This document shows positions 35,269 to 46,999 of a stretch of DNA of 64,000 nucleotides, in pieces. The stretch is from Anadara kagoshimensis (lineage: Eukaryota > Mollusca > Bivalvia > Arcoida > Arcidae), in the NCBI GenBank assembly GCA_021292105.1, contig CM037870.1, forward strand, positions 31,677,905 through 31,741,904, read 5' to 3'. Made by a program: the position numbers and the translations under genes. The number at the start of each line of letters is the position of its first letter. Within the stretch, counting starts at the first letter, position 1. The notes below the pieces were generated by a model. That model ran no database searches. It worked only from the letters and a program-made list of their open reading frames with translations, and was not told where the DNA came from.

Positions 35269-35531
35269 AACATGCTTCTGTTCTATGTAAAAGCACTGCA
35301 TACTGTGACGTCTTGCCATGTACATACTATTAGAAAATGTTTCTTTCTAATTGACTTCCTACAGCACCCATATCATTTAGTATTGACTTCAAGCCTAAAC
35401 ATGCTTCTGTTCTCTGGAAAAACACTGCATACTGTCAGTGTGACGTCTTGCCATGTACATACTATTAGAAAATGTTTCTTTTTAATCGACTTCCTACAGC
35501 ACCCATATTATTTAGTATTGACTTCAAGGCT
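35269..35531 (+). repeat. 129/135-bp tandem duplication
   Basis: Two adjacent copies share ACATGCTTCTGTTCT, GTGACGTCTTGCCATGTACA and TTAGTATTGACTTCAAG. The second carries a 6-bp insertion (CAGTGT repeat). The divergence is only a few percent by eye, so it is recent. The 102-codon frame crossing it is an artefact. Confidence 0.85.
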
Positions 35532-35749
35532 AAAATGACGGAATGCATTTTTTTGTCTGAAAAATTATTTTACATAGATTATTATGGCGATGGGTGGGTT
35601 ATACCATAAAATTACGAAATTGTGCCCACACACAGCTGCATTGGCTTTTGTCATAAATGAAGAATGAGAGATTTTTGCTAATTAAGTTATCAACTATTGC
35701 CAAATGATTTACTTTCTTTATTGTATCACGTGTATCAAATCTACAGCAC

Positions 35750-36267
35750 AGTCCCGTCGAAAATTAAACACTAAGTTAACGAATTAGTACCAATTTTACA
35801 ACTTATTTCAGTCTTGGTCCCGGTTTCACAATCATTCCTTAGCTAAGATTTTCCTTAACTTAAATTTAGCAAATTTATGTAATCTCTAATTGGATCTACC
35901 GGCAATTATTTTTGTCAAAATTAACGCAAATGTTTTAATCTAGAGGTGGCCTTAAAAATGACGCCTTAAATTCCTCAATATCTTGAAAATTCACAAAATT
36001 CACAAAATTATAAAGATTTTAAATTTTGCAATATTTAAGTTAAGGAAAATCTTAGCTAAGGAATGATTGTGAAACTGGGGCCTGCATGGTGAACTATATC
36101 CCTGGGCGTTTGCTGGGCTTTAAATCCACTCCTGGGCGTTAAATACCCTGACCGCTATCTATGTCTCGGAGCCTATTTCGGACACTAGCTATCAATAACT
36201 CGTCCACTCGACAGTCGAAATTCGGCTCCTTTTCGTTAGCTTAGTGTTAAACTTTCGACAGGACTGT
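35750..36267. mobile_element. TIR element (CAGTCCTGTCGAAAGT ends) with a second MITE nested inside
   Basis: The outer ends are CAGTCCCGTCGAAAATTAAA-CACTAAGTTAACGAA and the inverted TTCGTTAGCTTAGTGTTAAA-CTTTCGACAGGACTG. Nested at 35816-36082 is a 267-bp element with long terminal inverted repeats, GTTTCACAATCATTCCTTAG continuing to CTAAGATTTTCCTTAACTTAAAT, matched by its complement. The outer family is also seen near 28965-28990, 46205-47090 and 47165-47195. Confidence 0.75.
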
Positions 36268-37319
36268 ATTCTATATTGCAAGCACCAACGACTTAAGAAT
36301 AATACATATTTATTATATGATGTTAAGAATGGATAAGAAAGCCGTGTTATCTTATGTTACTTATATTATAGAGTTTAGAAGATTGGGGATTGATGATTTA
36401 TTGTTCTCAGATATATAAATGGCCAGAGAAAATCCCTGGCTAATAAAAATTGTGATATATGTTCCGTTTTATCTAAGCCAAAATTGTAATTTTATCAAAA
36501 AGCCGTATTAGTATAAGTGGCTAAGTAAAGCGAAATCAAGCAAGTTCTATGGAGTTATATAGTATATAGTTACGTCTGGGCAATATACATCATGTACAAC
36601 TTATTAGAAATTAATGCAGTGTAGCAAATTCTGTCTGGAAACAAAACGTCACGATATCGACCTACAGGTTTTGTGTTTTCGATTTTTCGATATGGGTTAA
36701 TTAGTATATGTATAAAACAATATTGCTTCAATGAGATTGAGTAATATGGCGTTACATATGTCTGAGTCAAGATTTCTTTCACTTATATCGAGACTGTCAG
36801 TTCTGGGATAGTGAAGGAAATCAGAGTTCTTGTAGAAAACTACCAACATGACACACTAGGACGTGCTCATGTTGGATTGGAACCAGTGTGACGGAAGACG
36901 TTGTGTTCCGTAAAGGTGTTTTTTTTTATAGAATAGACCAATCAGTATCGAGGTTTCACATAAAAACAACATGATGCCAGTTAAAAGAGTAAGCTATTGG
37001 TTTTGGGGCTAGATCTATAAAACAGTATTCAGACTTTTTTTTAAATAATTAAACTCCATCAGTATTTTGTCTCTGTATTATTCTGTGAATGAAGGAATAA
37101 AGCATTTACTTTGTTTTTTTCTGATTATGACATTATTATTGTGGTCACCATTACAAGAACTTGTGTTTCTATTCAATGGTTTTACAAGAGCAATCTTTTA
37201 AATACCACGCGATATAGAAAAAATCCAAAATAGGGAAAAAAGAACAAAATTACGCAGCAAACAAATACATATTCATAAAACGCAAGTGCCGATGATGTAC
37301 ATGTATTTCAAAAACAAAC
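36268..37319. other. Intron 2 DNA, no feature recognised
   Basis: AT-rich. A 70-codon minus frame (36570-36782) has no support. Confidence 0.45.
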
Positions 37320-37470
37320 ATATTAATCAATGTCCCAATCACAATCCAGAGCCAAAGTAAGAACTTTGAAACTGACATGTTAGGTTAAACACGTGAACTT
37401 CCACTAAGAAAGTAAGGTCGGATGCTCTGGAAAGTAAACAATCAAAGTTGTGTGAAAGGAACATGGAACT
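37320..37470 (+). repeat. Dispersed repeat, family R
   Basis: AATCACAATCCAGAGCCAAAG, AACTTTGAAACTGACATG, AACACGTGAACTTCCAC and GAAAGGAACATGG are in the same order as at 7490. Confidence 0.65.
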
Positions 37471-38590
37471 ATGGGACGTCAAATATATCCAGGACAACCC
37501 TGGACACAGAGACAACAAACTGATCAACAATACATATCATATACATGTATAAGGTTGGGGAGGGGTAGCTTGCTTGATACCATTGAAGAAACAATGTGTA
37601 CGTAAATGATTTCGGTACATTTCGGCGATAAAAGGTTTAGATTTGCTTTTCGCATGCGCAGAGTTCAAACATATCCAAAGTGATAGATGATTATAATAAT
37701 TCATTGTTTGGTGGATGCTGACAATGTGTCTTCGTTCGTGCTTTTACTAAGTTAAATAATAAATGAATATTGAGCCTAAAAATATTAAATTATTAAGTTA
37801 ATTTAAGAGAATCCATGTATAACCGGCTTGATTTGTCTGAAAATTGTCTGTAAAGGCTTAAAGCAGCTGGGTTTTAGTGATCAGAGGCGCTTGCCACTAC
37901 TGTTGACTGTCTAGCAATTACTTACATAACGAAGCCTTGTAATCCAAGTAATAATTTAATATTGTAGGACGTCTTGGCACAGCGTTTTACCCCAGAAACT
38001 GTAAGCATGCATGTGGTAATGTTCTAACCTAAAGTACATGGGTATTTTTCGCGATAATTCCGCGTTAATTAAAAAATAGACAAATAGACGTAATGTTAAC
38101 AATGACTTAATGCCTTAATGTCTTTTAATAGAGAGCAAAATGAGAAGGAGGTATGAGACTTAGGCATGTGCATGATTCATGGAAGGGGTTCTTGATACAC
38201 ACGAAGACTAAACACACTAAGAAATTAATTCATGTTTTGATTTGATTTAATGCCATCTCTGCGAGAATGGAGCCAAATTTCTGCTTTCTATGACTCTTTG
38301 TCTGCATATTTAGTGGCCACCATGCATATGAATGTAGTAACACGATGTTGACATTCCATTTTTGTGGAATAATTTTCTTAATTTACATTCTTCATTATGC
38401 CAATTTGCTTGAAATAATTAAAATACAACTATCAACATATGATATATACTGGCTGTGATTCATGGTGTGCGAAAAAATTTAAAATAAAATAATAAAGTGC
38501 AACAGCTCTGATAACGAAACATACGAACAAGCGAGAAATAAGGCATTGAAACACAACCATGATTTAAGTTATTGTATTTCATTTTCTGGT
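37471..38590. other. Intron 2 DNA, no feature recognised
   Basis: No gene or repeat family identified. Confidence 0.4.
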
Positions 38591-38595
38591 ATCAA

Positions 38596-38860
38596 TAAAT
38601 AAATAAATAAATAAATAATAAATAAATAAATAAATAAATACATAAATACAGTGAATTAGGATCTTCTGCCAACAGGTTCTCTTTTTTTGATTTGTACTAA
38701 ACGATATGCGCATCTCACATCTATGTTGATACTTTGCACCAAGCTTCGTGATATAATGCTTCATGGTTTTGGAGAATAAGCGCAAACAAGAATTTCGGAC
38801 GGACGGACGGACGAAAACTCGAATTTAATATCCACTTCTTTCTTCGAAACAGAACGGGGA
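38596..38860. repeat. (AAAT)n tract plus dispersed repeat with GGACGGACGG
   Basis: An (AAAT)n tract at 38596-38648 is followed by a sequence containing ACGATATGCGCATC, CACCAAGCTTCGTGATATAA and GGACGGACGGACGGACG. A related GGACGGACGGACGGACC word occurs at 42698-42713. Confidence 0.5.
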
Positions 38861-39127
38861 ATAAAAAAATCCCGTAAGTCTAAATTTTCTCAGTGACTAA
38901 AAGTAGCGTATATACATGAACTACATTTTCACGATATAAATGTACCTATCGCAGTGAAGTTTACAACTGTATTTTAATTCATATTTTATCCCTGTGTCTA
39001 ATACGATAATCCTAACTTGACATTTAATGGCAAAATTGAGTGCCCAAAGGTATCTTGTTTATCGCTACATTTATGTTTAAATTTTAAGGACGGTTATCTT
39101 TGACATTTTACATGTCTCGAGAGGTTC

Positions 39128-39131
<4 letters not shown>

Positions 39132-39185
<54 letters not shown>
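39132..39185. repeat. (GA)n microsatellite
   Basis: About 27 uninterrupted GA units. Another tract of similar size lies at 42270-42326 inside the 2,997-bp element. Confidence 0.95.
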
Positions 39186-39189
<4 letters not shown>

Positions 39190-39235
39190 GGAATAGCTTT
39201 CTTATCTTGTATATATTCATACAATACCAAGGTTA

Positions 39236-39540
39236 ATGTAAAGCCCGATTCGTAGCCAGCTATAGGCAAAGGTGCAGAAATTTCGCCTGTTGAGTTTCGC
39301 TGATGGCATTATACAGCAGGGTTCTTTATCGTGCCAAGCCTACCATGGCACGGGACCTCGTTTATTTTAAGTTCCCACCCGAAAGAGCCGTGACTTTCAT
39401 TTCGTAATGCCGTTTACTTGGCGAAAGAATAGTCACTACCCAACTTCGAGTCTTGAGTCAGACCCGGTCGGGGTTTAACCCACAATTTCCTCACTTACGG
39501 GGCGAGCACTCAAAAAACTGAGCTACCGTGACGCAGTTGT
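39236..39540 (-). mobile_element. tRNA-derived SINE (reverse)
   Basis: Reverse copy: AGCTATAGGCAAAGGTGCAG, ATACAGCAGGGTTCTTTA, AAGAGCCGTGACTTTCATTT, TTGGCGAAAGAATAGTCACT, then the tRNA-like head with ACCCGGTCGGGGTTTAACCC and GAGCTACCG at the right. The extreme tail is missing at the left. Confidence 0.75.
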
Positions 39541-40245
39541 TAGTTTTGAAGCTAGATGATCAAACACCTGTAATGCATTGGTTTCAACTGTCTGTCATTT
39601 GTTTTTTTCTGTTTATTCACTACAGCTCTATGCTTTCAATCCGGTATTTCTTTGCCGTCATTTAAACATTCTAAGTATGTGTTTTCTAATGTCCATTTTA
39701 AGATGACGGAAATGATATCAACAAACATCCCTGGTTTCAGTTCGATATTTCTTGACAAAGACGTTTTTTCCTCCTTAACCGATCCTTTTAGCATTTGTAA
39801 CATATGGGTTTTAACATTCTCTCGGTGAACTTTTGATACATAGTAAAATGATTTAAAATTTCGCTAACAACTTGTCCATTTTAAGTTGATCGGAAGGATT
39901 TGACAAACATCTTGAATATTAGACAAGGACCCTTGATGACTACTTTACAAACAAGCGAGGGAATCCTGTCGCGACAAGGACTATTAAAATAATGTTTTTA
40001 TATTAGCGGCTTGTCCCCAATGTGAAGTTTTAATGTTAGACACAATATGATTTTATAAAAAAATTGCAGATCGGCGACAAAATGTTGCCAACAATTATGG
40101 TATATTGTAAATTTAACATATAAAACATATAAAAATAGAGGTATACCACTTGTTGTCTGTCGATTAAATGAAGAAATAGCGATACTTAGGTGTAAAAAGA
40201 TAGCATTAATTTTATTTCCATTCAGTTAATTTGTACATAATTTGA
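39541..40245. other. Intron 2 DNA, no feature recognised
   Basis: No gene or repeat identified. Confidence 0.4.
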
Positions 40246-40416
40246 TAAATAATCATTTAATCAATGAAGTCGGCATTTATTTATTTATTTATTTATTTAT
40301 TTATTTTGAGTTTCCTAAAAAGTGAAAAAAGTAATAAATTAATTATACATCATTTATAAATAATCATTTAATTAATGAAGTCGGCATTTATTTCTTTATG
40401 TTCTAAAAAGTGAAAT
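40246..40416 (+). repeat. Short tandem duplication with (ATTT)n
   Basis: AATCATTTAATCAATGAAGT-CGGCATTTATTT and AATCATTTAATTAATGAAGT-CGGCATTTATTT are copies about 112 bp apart, the first extended by (ATTT)n at 40275-40306. It abuts the left stub of the interrupted 1.8 kb element. Confidence 0.7.
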
Positions 40417-41079
40417 GCTTTTTAGCTCACCTGTGAGACCCCTATATGTAGTAACTACCACAAATGTAGTAACCGTCACAAATGTAATAAAATTGTGTCA
40501 CATATGTAGTAACAAACCACAAATGTAGTAAGGTTTGTCACATATGTAGTAAATGTTGGTCACAAATGTAGCAAAATTTTACCACAAATGTAGCAACAAA
40601 ATTTTACCACAAATGTAACAAATTAATTTTACCACAAATGTAGTAAAATTTAAAAAATGATAAAATATATTTTTTTTCAAAATGTGTAATATCTAGGCTA
40701 GTGTTAATTAATGACAAGCACTGTGGTTTCTCTGCCAGGTAATTTAAGGTATATCTGTCGGGTAATTTAAGGAATGAAACCCCAAACCCATATTATGCCT
40801 CGGTTTCAACCATGTTTAGCCAGAGTCAAATGAAAGTCGATTTTTCAGTTCTAAGCTACTCATAACGATGTGGAATGTCACGGTTCATGTTCATGTTAAC
40901 AGTCATTTTCAGCTCTGACAAGGCTACTACAAGGAAGTCCCCAGATGAATTTCACGTCCCCAGTACATTTTTTTAGTTGCCGCTTCGAAGAGATTTTTTT
41001 GGTCACACCCCCATCTTTGATGGGTTGAGTTCTATTTATTTATTATGGTTTGTTTATTATTCCACTTCCAGGAAGATTC

Positions 41080-41287
41080 GTGGGTTCGCAACCCGGGCAG
41101 GGTCTGACCAAGACTTAAAAATGGTATTTTAAAATGAAAGCCATTAGGGTAATTTGGAAAAGACCCTAAAACCAGGTGTGATGCGTTAAAGAACCCTAGC
41201 GCATTCCATTGCACTCCATGGGTAAAACTTTCTGCCACTTCGCATATAGCTGGTAAAGCCTTGATATAAGTGTAACAATCATTCAAT
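41080..41287 (+). mobile_element. SINE fragment inside the 2,997-bp element
   Basis: Starts near the B box (GGGTTCGCAACCCGGGCAGG) and runs through GTCTGACCAAGACTT and AAAGAACCCTAGCGCA to CTTGATATAAGTGTAACAAT. It lacks the A-box end and most of the tail. Confidence 0.65.
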
Positions 41288-41461
41288 TACCAGATCGATA
41301 CTCCTGCAAATTACATGACGTCGGATCGACATTTAGATTTGTATATTTATCAAAAGTCTTAAAAACGTGTAACTTTTGTACAAATCAAAATAGACAGTTT
41401 GTAGTGCTTCAATTAATACAGAGTGATCAGATGACTTCGTGTGCGTGTGTTGGCGGGGTGA

Positions 41462-41496
<35 letters not shown>

Positions 41497-41930
41497 GGGG
41501 GGGGGTTAGATGTTAGATGCGTACATAACTGGACAATAACAAAATACAAAATAAAAAATTCTGACAATGGCTAAAGTATGAGAAACGTCACTTAAAACGT
41601 AGAAAACGCCAAATTACTTATTATGTCAGGTTTTTTGTTTTTGTTTTTTTTTTCGGGGGGGGGGGGGTGGGGCATTGTTCATCTAGTTGGTCAAATTGCA
41701 ATATTCAGCAGGCAACTGGACACCCACTCATAGCAATGCAAATTAAAAACAATAAGCTAAGAATTTAGTAACAGAAAAAAAACAATCTGAATTTTTTTAA
41801 CACTTCCGTTTAATTTAAACCGCAGACAAAAGAGAAAACCTTAAAGAAGTACCACACTTCTGTTTCTAACGGATTGGGTACCCAACTAGCCTGTGAGAAG
41901 TACACTTAAACACTAAGCAGGGTACAGGAG

Positions 41931-42165
41931 TTGAGTAATGGTGTTTAACGTCCCAGTCAAAAATATTTCACTTATATCGAGACGTCGCCAGCTATAGGAG
42001 AAGGTGCAGAAATTTTGCATGTGCGTTGCGCTGATGGCATTATACAGCAGGGTTCTTTAGCGTGCCAAGCCCACCGTGACACGGGATCTCGTTTTTTTAA
42101 GTATCCATCCGAAAGAACCGTGACTTTCATTCGTAATGCCGAGTGCTTGGCGAAAAAACAAGATA
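41931..42165 (-). mobile_element. SINE fragment (reverse) inside the 2,997-bp element
   Basis: GAGTAATGGTGTTTAACGTC, AATATTTCACTTATATCGAG, GCAGGGTTCTTTAGCGTGCC and CTTGGCGAAAAAACA represent tail and body. The tRNA head is absent. Confidence 0.75.
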
Positions 42166-42266
42166 CACCACATATGATTACAGACGTTCTATTTTACAGA
42201 CTAACACATCTTATAAAATGCAGTTCATATACTTCAATTACGATATTTACGAAGTATTGTAAATGT

Positions 42267-42331
<65 letters not shown>

Positions 42332-43428
42332 AAAATCAGCAAATATTACAAAAAACCTTTGTGAGGTTGCTCCCACATATTGGACCAAATCAAGTGTAGT
42401 CATCGTAAACACATCAATTTCAGCGAAGCAAAATGAAACGTGAACTTGATCTGTAACACATTATGGTAGACCTACATGCCAAATCAGTTCAACTTATGTG
42501 CAAGCTATTATGAAAAAACTGCAGAAAACTGTTACTAGTATTTCAATCAAATTATCAAAGACAATTGCAAAGGATCGGATTCGTAGTAAAACAAAACGTT
42601 AACTTGATCTGCAACTCATTGTGGTTGACTCCCATTCAAAAGCTCTTGTATCTGAAAGTGTTTAGGAAACAATGCGGAAAACTTATAATTGACTGATGGA
42701 CGGACGGACGGACCTACCAACAGCATTATACTTCCTACATCTTAAGTGCCGTGGAGTATAATAATAAATACATGTACCCTACTAAAATCTGCCAAATTAC
42801 AGAAAACCAAGAAACTTAAATTTAAAAACTGAATTTTACATGTACTTTACAAACCGAAGTATAATGAAAATAAGAGGCCAATTGGCATTATCGCCAACAC
42901 CCTTACAAGGATTATCAGTAGTTATTTATTACATTTATATCTGAATTACATTGTAATAACATGTTATGCTAATCATTTTGTAATGTGTCGATTTATGTGA
43001 CACTAATTGTTTTCAAGTAAATAGAAAAAAACTAGCAAAATTAACAATTTATGCATAGATTTTTCTTTGGTATTTAATAAAGTCACTTATATCGGAATCA
43101 GAGCCACTTCTATCGGGATAGAATTCCCTTCTATCGGGTTAAAAGTCACTTCTAACGCGTTAAAAGTCACTTCTATCGGAACAACAGTCGCTTCTATCGG
43201 GTTAGAACGCACGTTAAATGTTGGTTTCTAACGTTCAGATTTCAAAATTTTCGTTACTACATATAGCGTTTTTCATTTACTACATTTGTGGTAACAGAAA
43301 TTGTTACTACATTTGTGGTAACGGTCGTTCCTACATTTGTGGTTCGTTACTACATATGTGACACAATTTTATTACATTTGTGACCGTTACTACATTTGTG
43401 GTTCGTTACTACATATAGGGGTCCCACA

Positions 43429-43440
43429 TCACCTGAGCCA

Positions 43441-43472
<32 letters not shown>

Positions 43473-43501
43473 GTCCGTTGTCTGTCGTCGTCGTCGTTGT
43501 C

Positions 43502-43540
<39 letters not shown>

Positions 43541-45252
43541 ACGAACCACTGGGCAGATTTCAACCAAATTTGGCACAAAGCACCACTAGGTGAAGGGGAT
43601 TTAAAGTTTGTTCAAATGAAGGGCCACACCCTCTTTAAAGGGGAGATAATTGAGAATTATTGAAACTTTGTTGGTATTTTTCAAAAATCTTCTTCTCAAA
43701 AACTATTCGGCCTGTAAAGCTTAAACTTTTGTGGAGGCATCCTTAGGAAGTGTAGATTCAAGTTTGTTCAAATCATGGTCCCCGGGGGTAGGGAGGGGCC
43801 ACAAGAGGGGGATCAAGTTTTACATAGGAGTATATAGAGAAAATCTTTAAAAATCTTCTTCTCAAAAACTATTAGGCCTGAAAAGCTCAAATTAAAATGG
43901 AAGCATCCTGAGGTAGTGTAGATTCAAGTTTGTTCAAATCATGGTCCCCGGGGGTAGGGAGGGGTCACAAGAGGGGGATCAAGTTTTACATAGGAATATA
44001 TAAAGAAAATTTTTAAAAATCTTTTTCTCAAAAACTATTAGGCCAGAAAAGCTCAAATTAAAATGGAAGCATCCTCAGGTAGTGTAGATTCAAGTTTGTT
44101 CAAATCATAGTCCCTGGGGTAGGGTGGGGCCACAAGAGGGGGGTCAAGTTTTACACAGGAATATATAGAGAGAATCTTTAAAAATCTTCTCCTCAAAAAC
44201 TATTAGGCCAGGAAAGCTCAAATTAAAATGGAAGCATCCTCAGGTAGTGTAGATTCAAGTTTGTTCAAATCATGGTCCCCGGGGGTAGGGAGGGGCCACA
44301 AGAGGGGGATCAAGTTTTACATAGGAGTATATAGAGAAAATCTTTAAAAATCTTCTTCTCAAAAACTATTAGGCCTGAAAAGCTCAAATTAAAATGGAAG
44401 CATCCTCAGGTAGTGTAGATTCAAGTTTGTTCAAATCATGGTCCCCGGGGGTAGGGAGGGGTCACAAGAGGGGGATCAAGTTTTACATAGGAATATATAA
44501 AGAAAATTTTTTAAAATCTTTTTCTCAAAAACTATTAGGCCAGAAAAGCTCAAATTAAAATGGAAGCATCCTCAGGTAGTGTAGATTCAAGTTTGTTCAA
44601 ATCATAGTCCCTGGGGGTAGGGTGGGGCCACAAGAGGGGGGTCAAGTTTTACACAGGAATATATAGAGAGAATCTTTAAAAATCTTCTCCTCAAAAACTA
44701 TTAGGCCAGGAAAGCTCAAATTAAAATGGAAGCATCCTCAGGTAGTGTAGATTCAAGTTTGTTCAAATCATGGTTAAATAATAGTGTATTTTCCATGCTG
44801 TATTCTTTTATATAAGTATTTTAATATAAAGTTAAATATATTGTTCATGAGAAATATTTAATTGTACTTGTATTTAAAAGCTAATTTTTAATGTAAATCC
44901 TGCTGTATTCTATAATTTCTATTTGCCATTTCCCGATTACAGTATTCGGCCTATGCATTTTCTCTCTTTTGAGATTGGTAGATTGCATGATGAAAATTTT
45001 TTTTAAAATTATTTCATTGGTTGAAATGCTGTAAGAAAAAGGTAACGGAATAAGCCGAGGCTTGTCGAAACATCAACCTTTTACGGTACATAGAAATACT
45101 TACAAATTGTTTAGTGAAAAGCATCGGTAGGAAGTAAAGATTTCAGTTTGTACAAAACCTCCCTCCCCTGCACTCACTTCAATACTGAACTCATTTCGGC
45201 TTCTACCTAGCAAGTTGCTCAGGTGAGCGATGTGGCCCCTGGGCCTCTTGTT
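43429..45252 (+). mobile_element. 1.8 kb bivalve-type element (copy 2), interrupted by the 2,997-bp element
   Basis: This is the same element as at 3590-5400, including the (GTC)n tract, the six-monomer ABCABC array, the following unique section and the GGGCCTCTTGTT end. Its first 13 bases (from 40419) are separated from the rest by the 2,997-bp insertion. Differences from copy 1 are few: a GTT interruption in the GTC tract, scattered substitutions, and an extra run of about 14 bases near 45155. The two copies are clearly close relatives, so either both moved recently or one segment was duplicated. Confidence 0.8.
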
Positions 45253-45399
45253 AATCAATGCCTTTAGCATGTGTTTTTCTCTTGTTATATTTTTCTTTGT
45301 TCGTATATTTTGTTGCAGCATGTACGTGGTGGCACTGGCTATTGCTATGTACATTTTATTCAACCGCCACTTGTGGCATACATTCGTGCTGTCTTATAC

Positions 45400-45720
45400 T
45401 CGTGTAACCACTACGCTCGCTCGTATATGGGAGGTCGTGGGTTCAAACCCTGACCGGGTCTGATTAAGTCTTGAAAATAGGTAGTGACTGTTCTTTCGCC
45501 AATAACTCATCTTATAGAAATGAAAATCACGGGGTCCTTCGAAAGAGACTTTAAAAATGGATGCCCCTTTCCATTGCAGACGTGGCACGTAAAAGAACCC
45601 TACCTGTACATTGCCCTAAGCGCACTGCTAAGGTCAAAATTTCTGCTACTTCACTTATAGCTGGTTACGTCTTGATATAAGTGAAATATTCCTGATTGGA
45701 ACGTAAAACCAAATTTAATC
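45400..45720 (+). mobile_element. tRNA-derived SINE followed by poly-T
   Basis: Head GTCGTGGGTTCAAACCCTGA-CCGGGTCTGA, body GTTCTTTCGCCAATAACTC and AAAAGAACCCTACCTGTACA, tail CTTGATATAAGTGAAATATT-CCTGATTGGAACGTAAAACC. A run of 33 T follows at 45755-45787. Confidence 0.75.
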
Positions 45721-45752
45721 AATCGTATACTCGTGTACATACATTTCAGAAT

Positions 45753-45788
<36 letters not shown>

Positions 45789-46204
45789 TTATAGAGGTGG
45801 TAACAGGTCATATCCCCATTTGTTTCAACGCTATGTTTAAATTTTCTACTTAATTGGATAAATGAGCTCTCATGGAGTGTTTTTACCTGGACAGGTGCAA
45901 CACTTTTAGCCTGAAATAAAACAAAAATATGTAAACTCGCCCAATTCGATGGTTAATTTTTAATTGCGATACACAGTCTTTCTTTCAATTCTGTTATATA
46001 TTCACCTTTTAAAAGTACGAAACATGCACTCTTTTAAATTCTTATAATTTTGATTTATCGAATTTAGTTGCAGTTTAGACTTTTAGGTTAGAATATAAAT
46101 TAATCATTGTTAAATCTACAATCTTTGTAATTAAAATATTTTGACTTCTACATATTTTCATTGATGTTGGAGCATTTTTTGTTTTCAAAAAATCACATAC
46201 GTAG

Positions 46205-46865
46205 AGTACAGTACAGACCTGTCGAAAGTATAACACCGAGCCAGCGAAAATGGATCGACATTCGACTGTCAATGAAACCAGTAAAAGTGACCTTTATGAG
46301 CAGATGTCGAAAGTACAACACTGAACCAACAAAAATGGATCGAAATTCGGCTGTCGAGTGTCGGACCGAGATATGGATAGCTACAGTACAGACCTGTCGA
46401 AAGTATAACACTGAGTTAACGAAATTGGGTCGAAGTTCCGCTGTCAAGTGTCGGACCGAGATATGGATAGCTACAGTACAGACCTGTCGAAAGTATAACA
46501 CTGAGTTAACGAAATTGGGTCGAAGTTCCGCTGTCAAGTGTCGGACCGAGATACGGATAGCTACAGTACAGACCTGTCGAAAGTATAACACTGAGCAAAT
46601 GAAAAGGGTCAGAGTTTGACTGTCAAGTGTCGGACCGAGATACGGATAGCTACAGTACAGACCTGTCGAAAGTATAACACTGAGTTAACGAAATTGGGTC
46701 GAAGTTCGCTGTCAAGTGTCGGACCGAGATATGGATAGCTACAGTACAGACCTGTCGAAAGTTTAACACTGAGCCAACGAAAATGAGTCTTAATTCAGCT
46801 TTCGAGTGTCGGATCGAGATATTGATAGCTACAGTACAAACCTGTCGAAAGTACGAATTGATGCC
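46205..46865 (+). repeat. 90-bp tandem array (~7-8 units) built from a transposon end
   Basis: The unit contains ACAGACCTGTCGAAAGTATA, ACACTGAGTTAACGAAATTG, GTCGAAGTTCCGCTGTCAAG and TGTCGGACCGAGATATGG. The period is 89-90, so frames stay open on both strands (the 152- and 132-codon frames are artefacts). The unit matches the terminal part of the CAGTCCTGTCGAAAGT element at 35750, whose opposite end appears inverted at about 47000-47090. Confidence 0.85.
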
Positions 46866-46919
46866 GAATAGGTTCCTAATCTTGACCTCTGGTTCATTAC
46901 TAGTATATCTTTACAGCTT

Positions 46920-46978
46920 TGTCATGTGCTGATTTTAAATGCATTATTTTAATAAAAATTCAAAATCAGCACATGGCA
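46920..46978. mobile_element. Mini-hairpin family P2, single copy
   Basis: TGTCATGTGCTGATTTTAAA...TTCAAAATCAGCACATGGCA in 59 bp, a nearly perfect hairpin. It sits between the 90-bp array and the inverted opposite end of the same transposon family, so it probably inserted into that element. Confidence 0.8.
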
Positions 46979-46999
46979 GCTTTTCAGCCGTTGTGCTCC

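Larger units (their letters stand above)
40432..43428. mobile_element. 2,997-bp terminal-inverted-repeat element, non-autonomous, nested in a 1.8 kb element
   Basis: The ends are inverted copies: TGTGAGACCCCTATATGTAG on the left, and the complement of TGTGGGACCCCTATATGTAG on the right. Similarity continues for about 90 bp through repeated CACAAATGTAGTAAC words. A 5-bp direct repeat TCACC (40427-40431 and 43429-43433) flanks it, and the flanks rejoin as TTTTTAGCTCACCTGAGCC, the exact start of the 1.8 kb element seen intact at 3590. The right subterminal part (43080-43205) adds about six copies of a 22-bp CACTTCTATCGGG motif. Inside are SINE pieces, a (TG)n/G tract and a (GA)n tract, but no transposase frame. 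TGTNR ends recall Ginger elements, but those make 4-bp duplications, so the superfamily is unassigned. Confidence 0.85.

Noticed and set aside
42015..42412. Frames with poly(Arg-Glu) or poly(Ser-Leu)
   Set aside because: Translations of the (GA)n microsatellite and a SINE fragment; the same applies at 22204-22464.
46161..46619. 152-codon plus and 132-codon minus frames
   Set aside because: The 90-bp tandem unit is a multiple of three and open on both strands; this is a repeat artefact.
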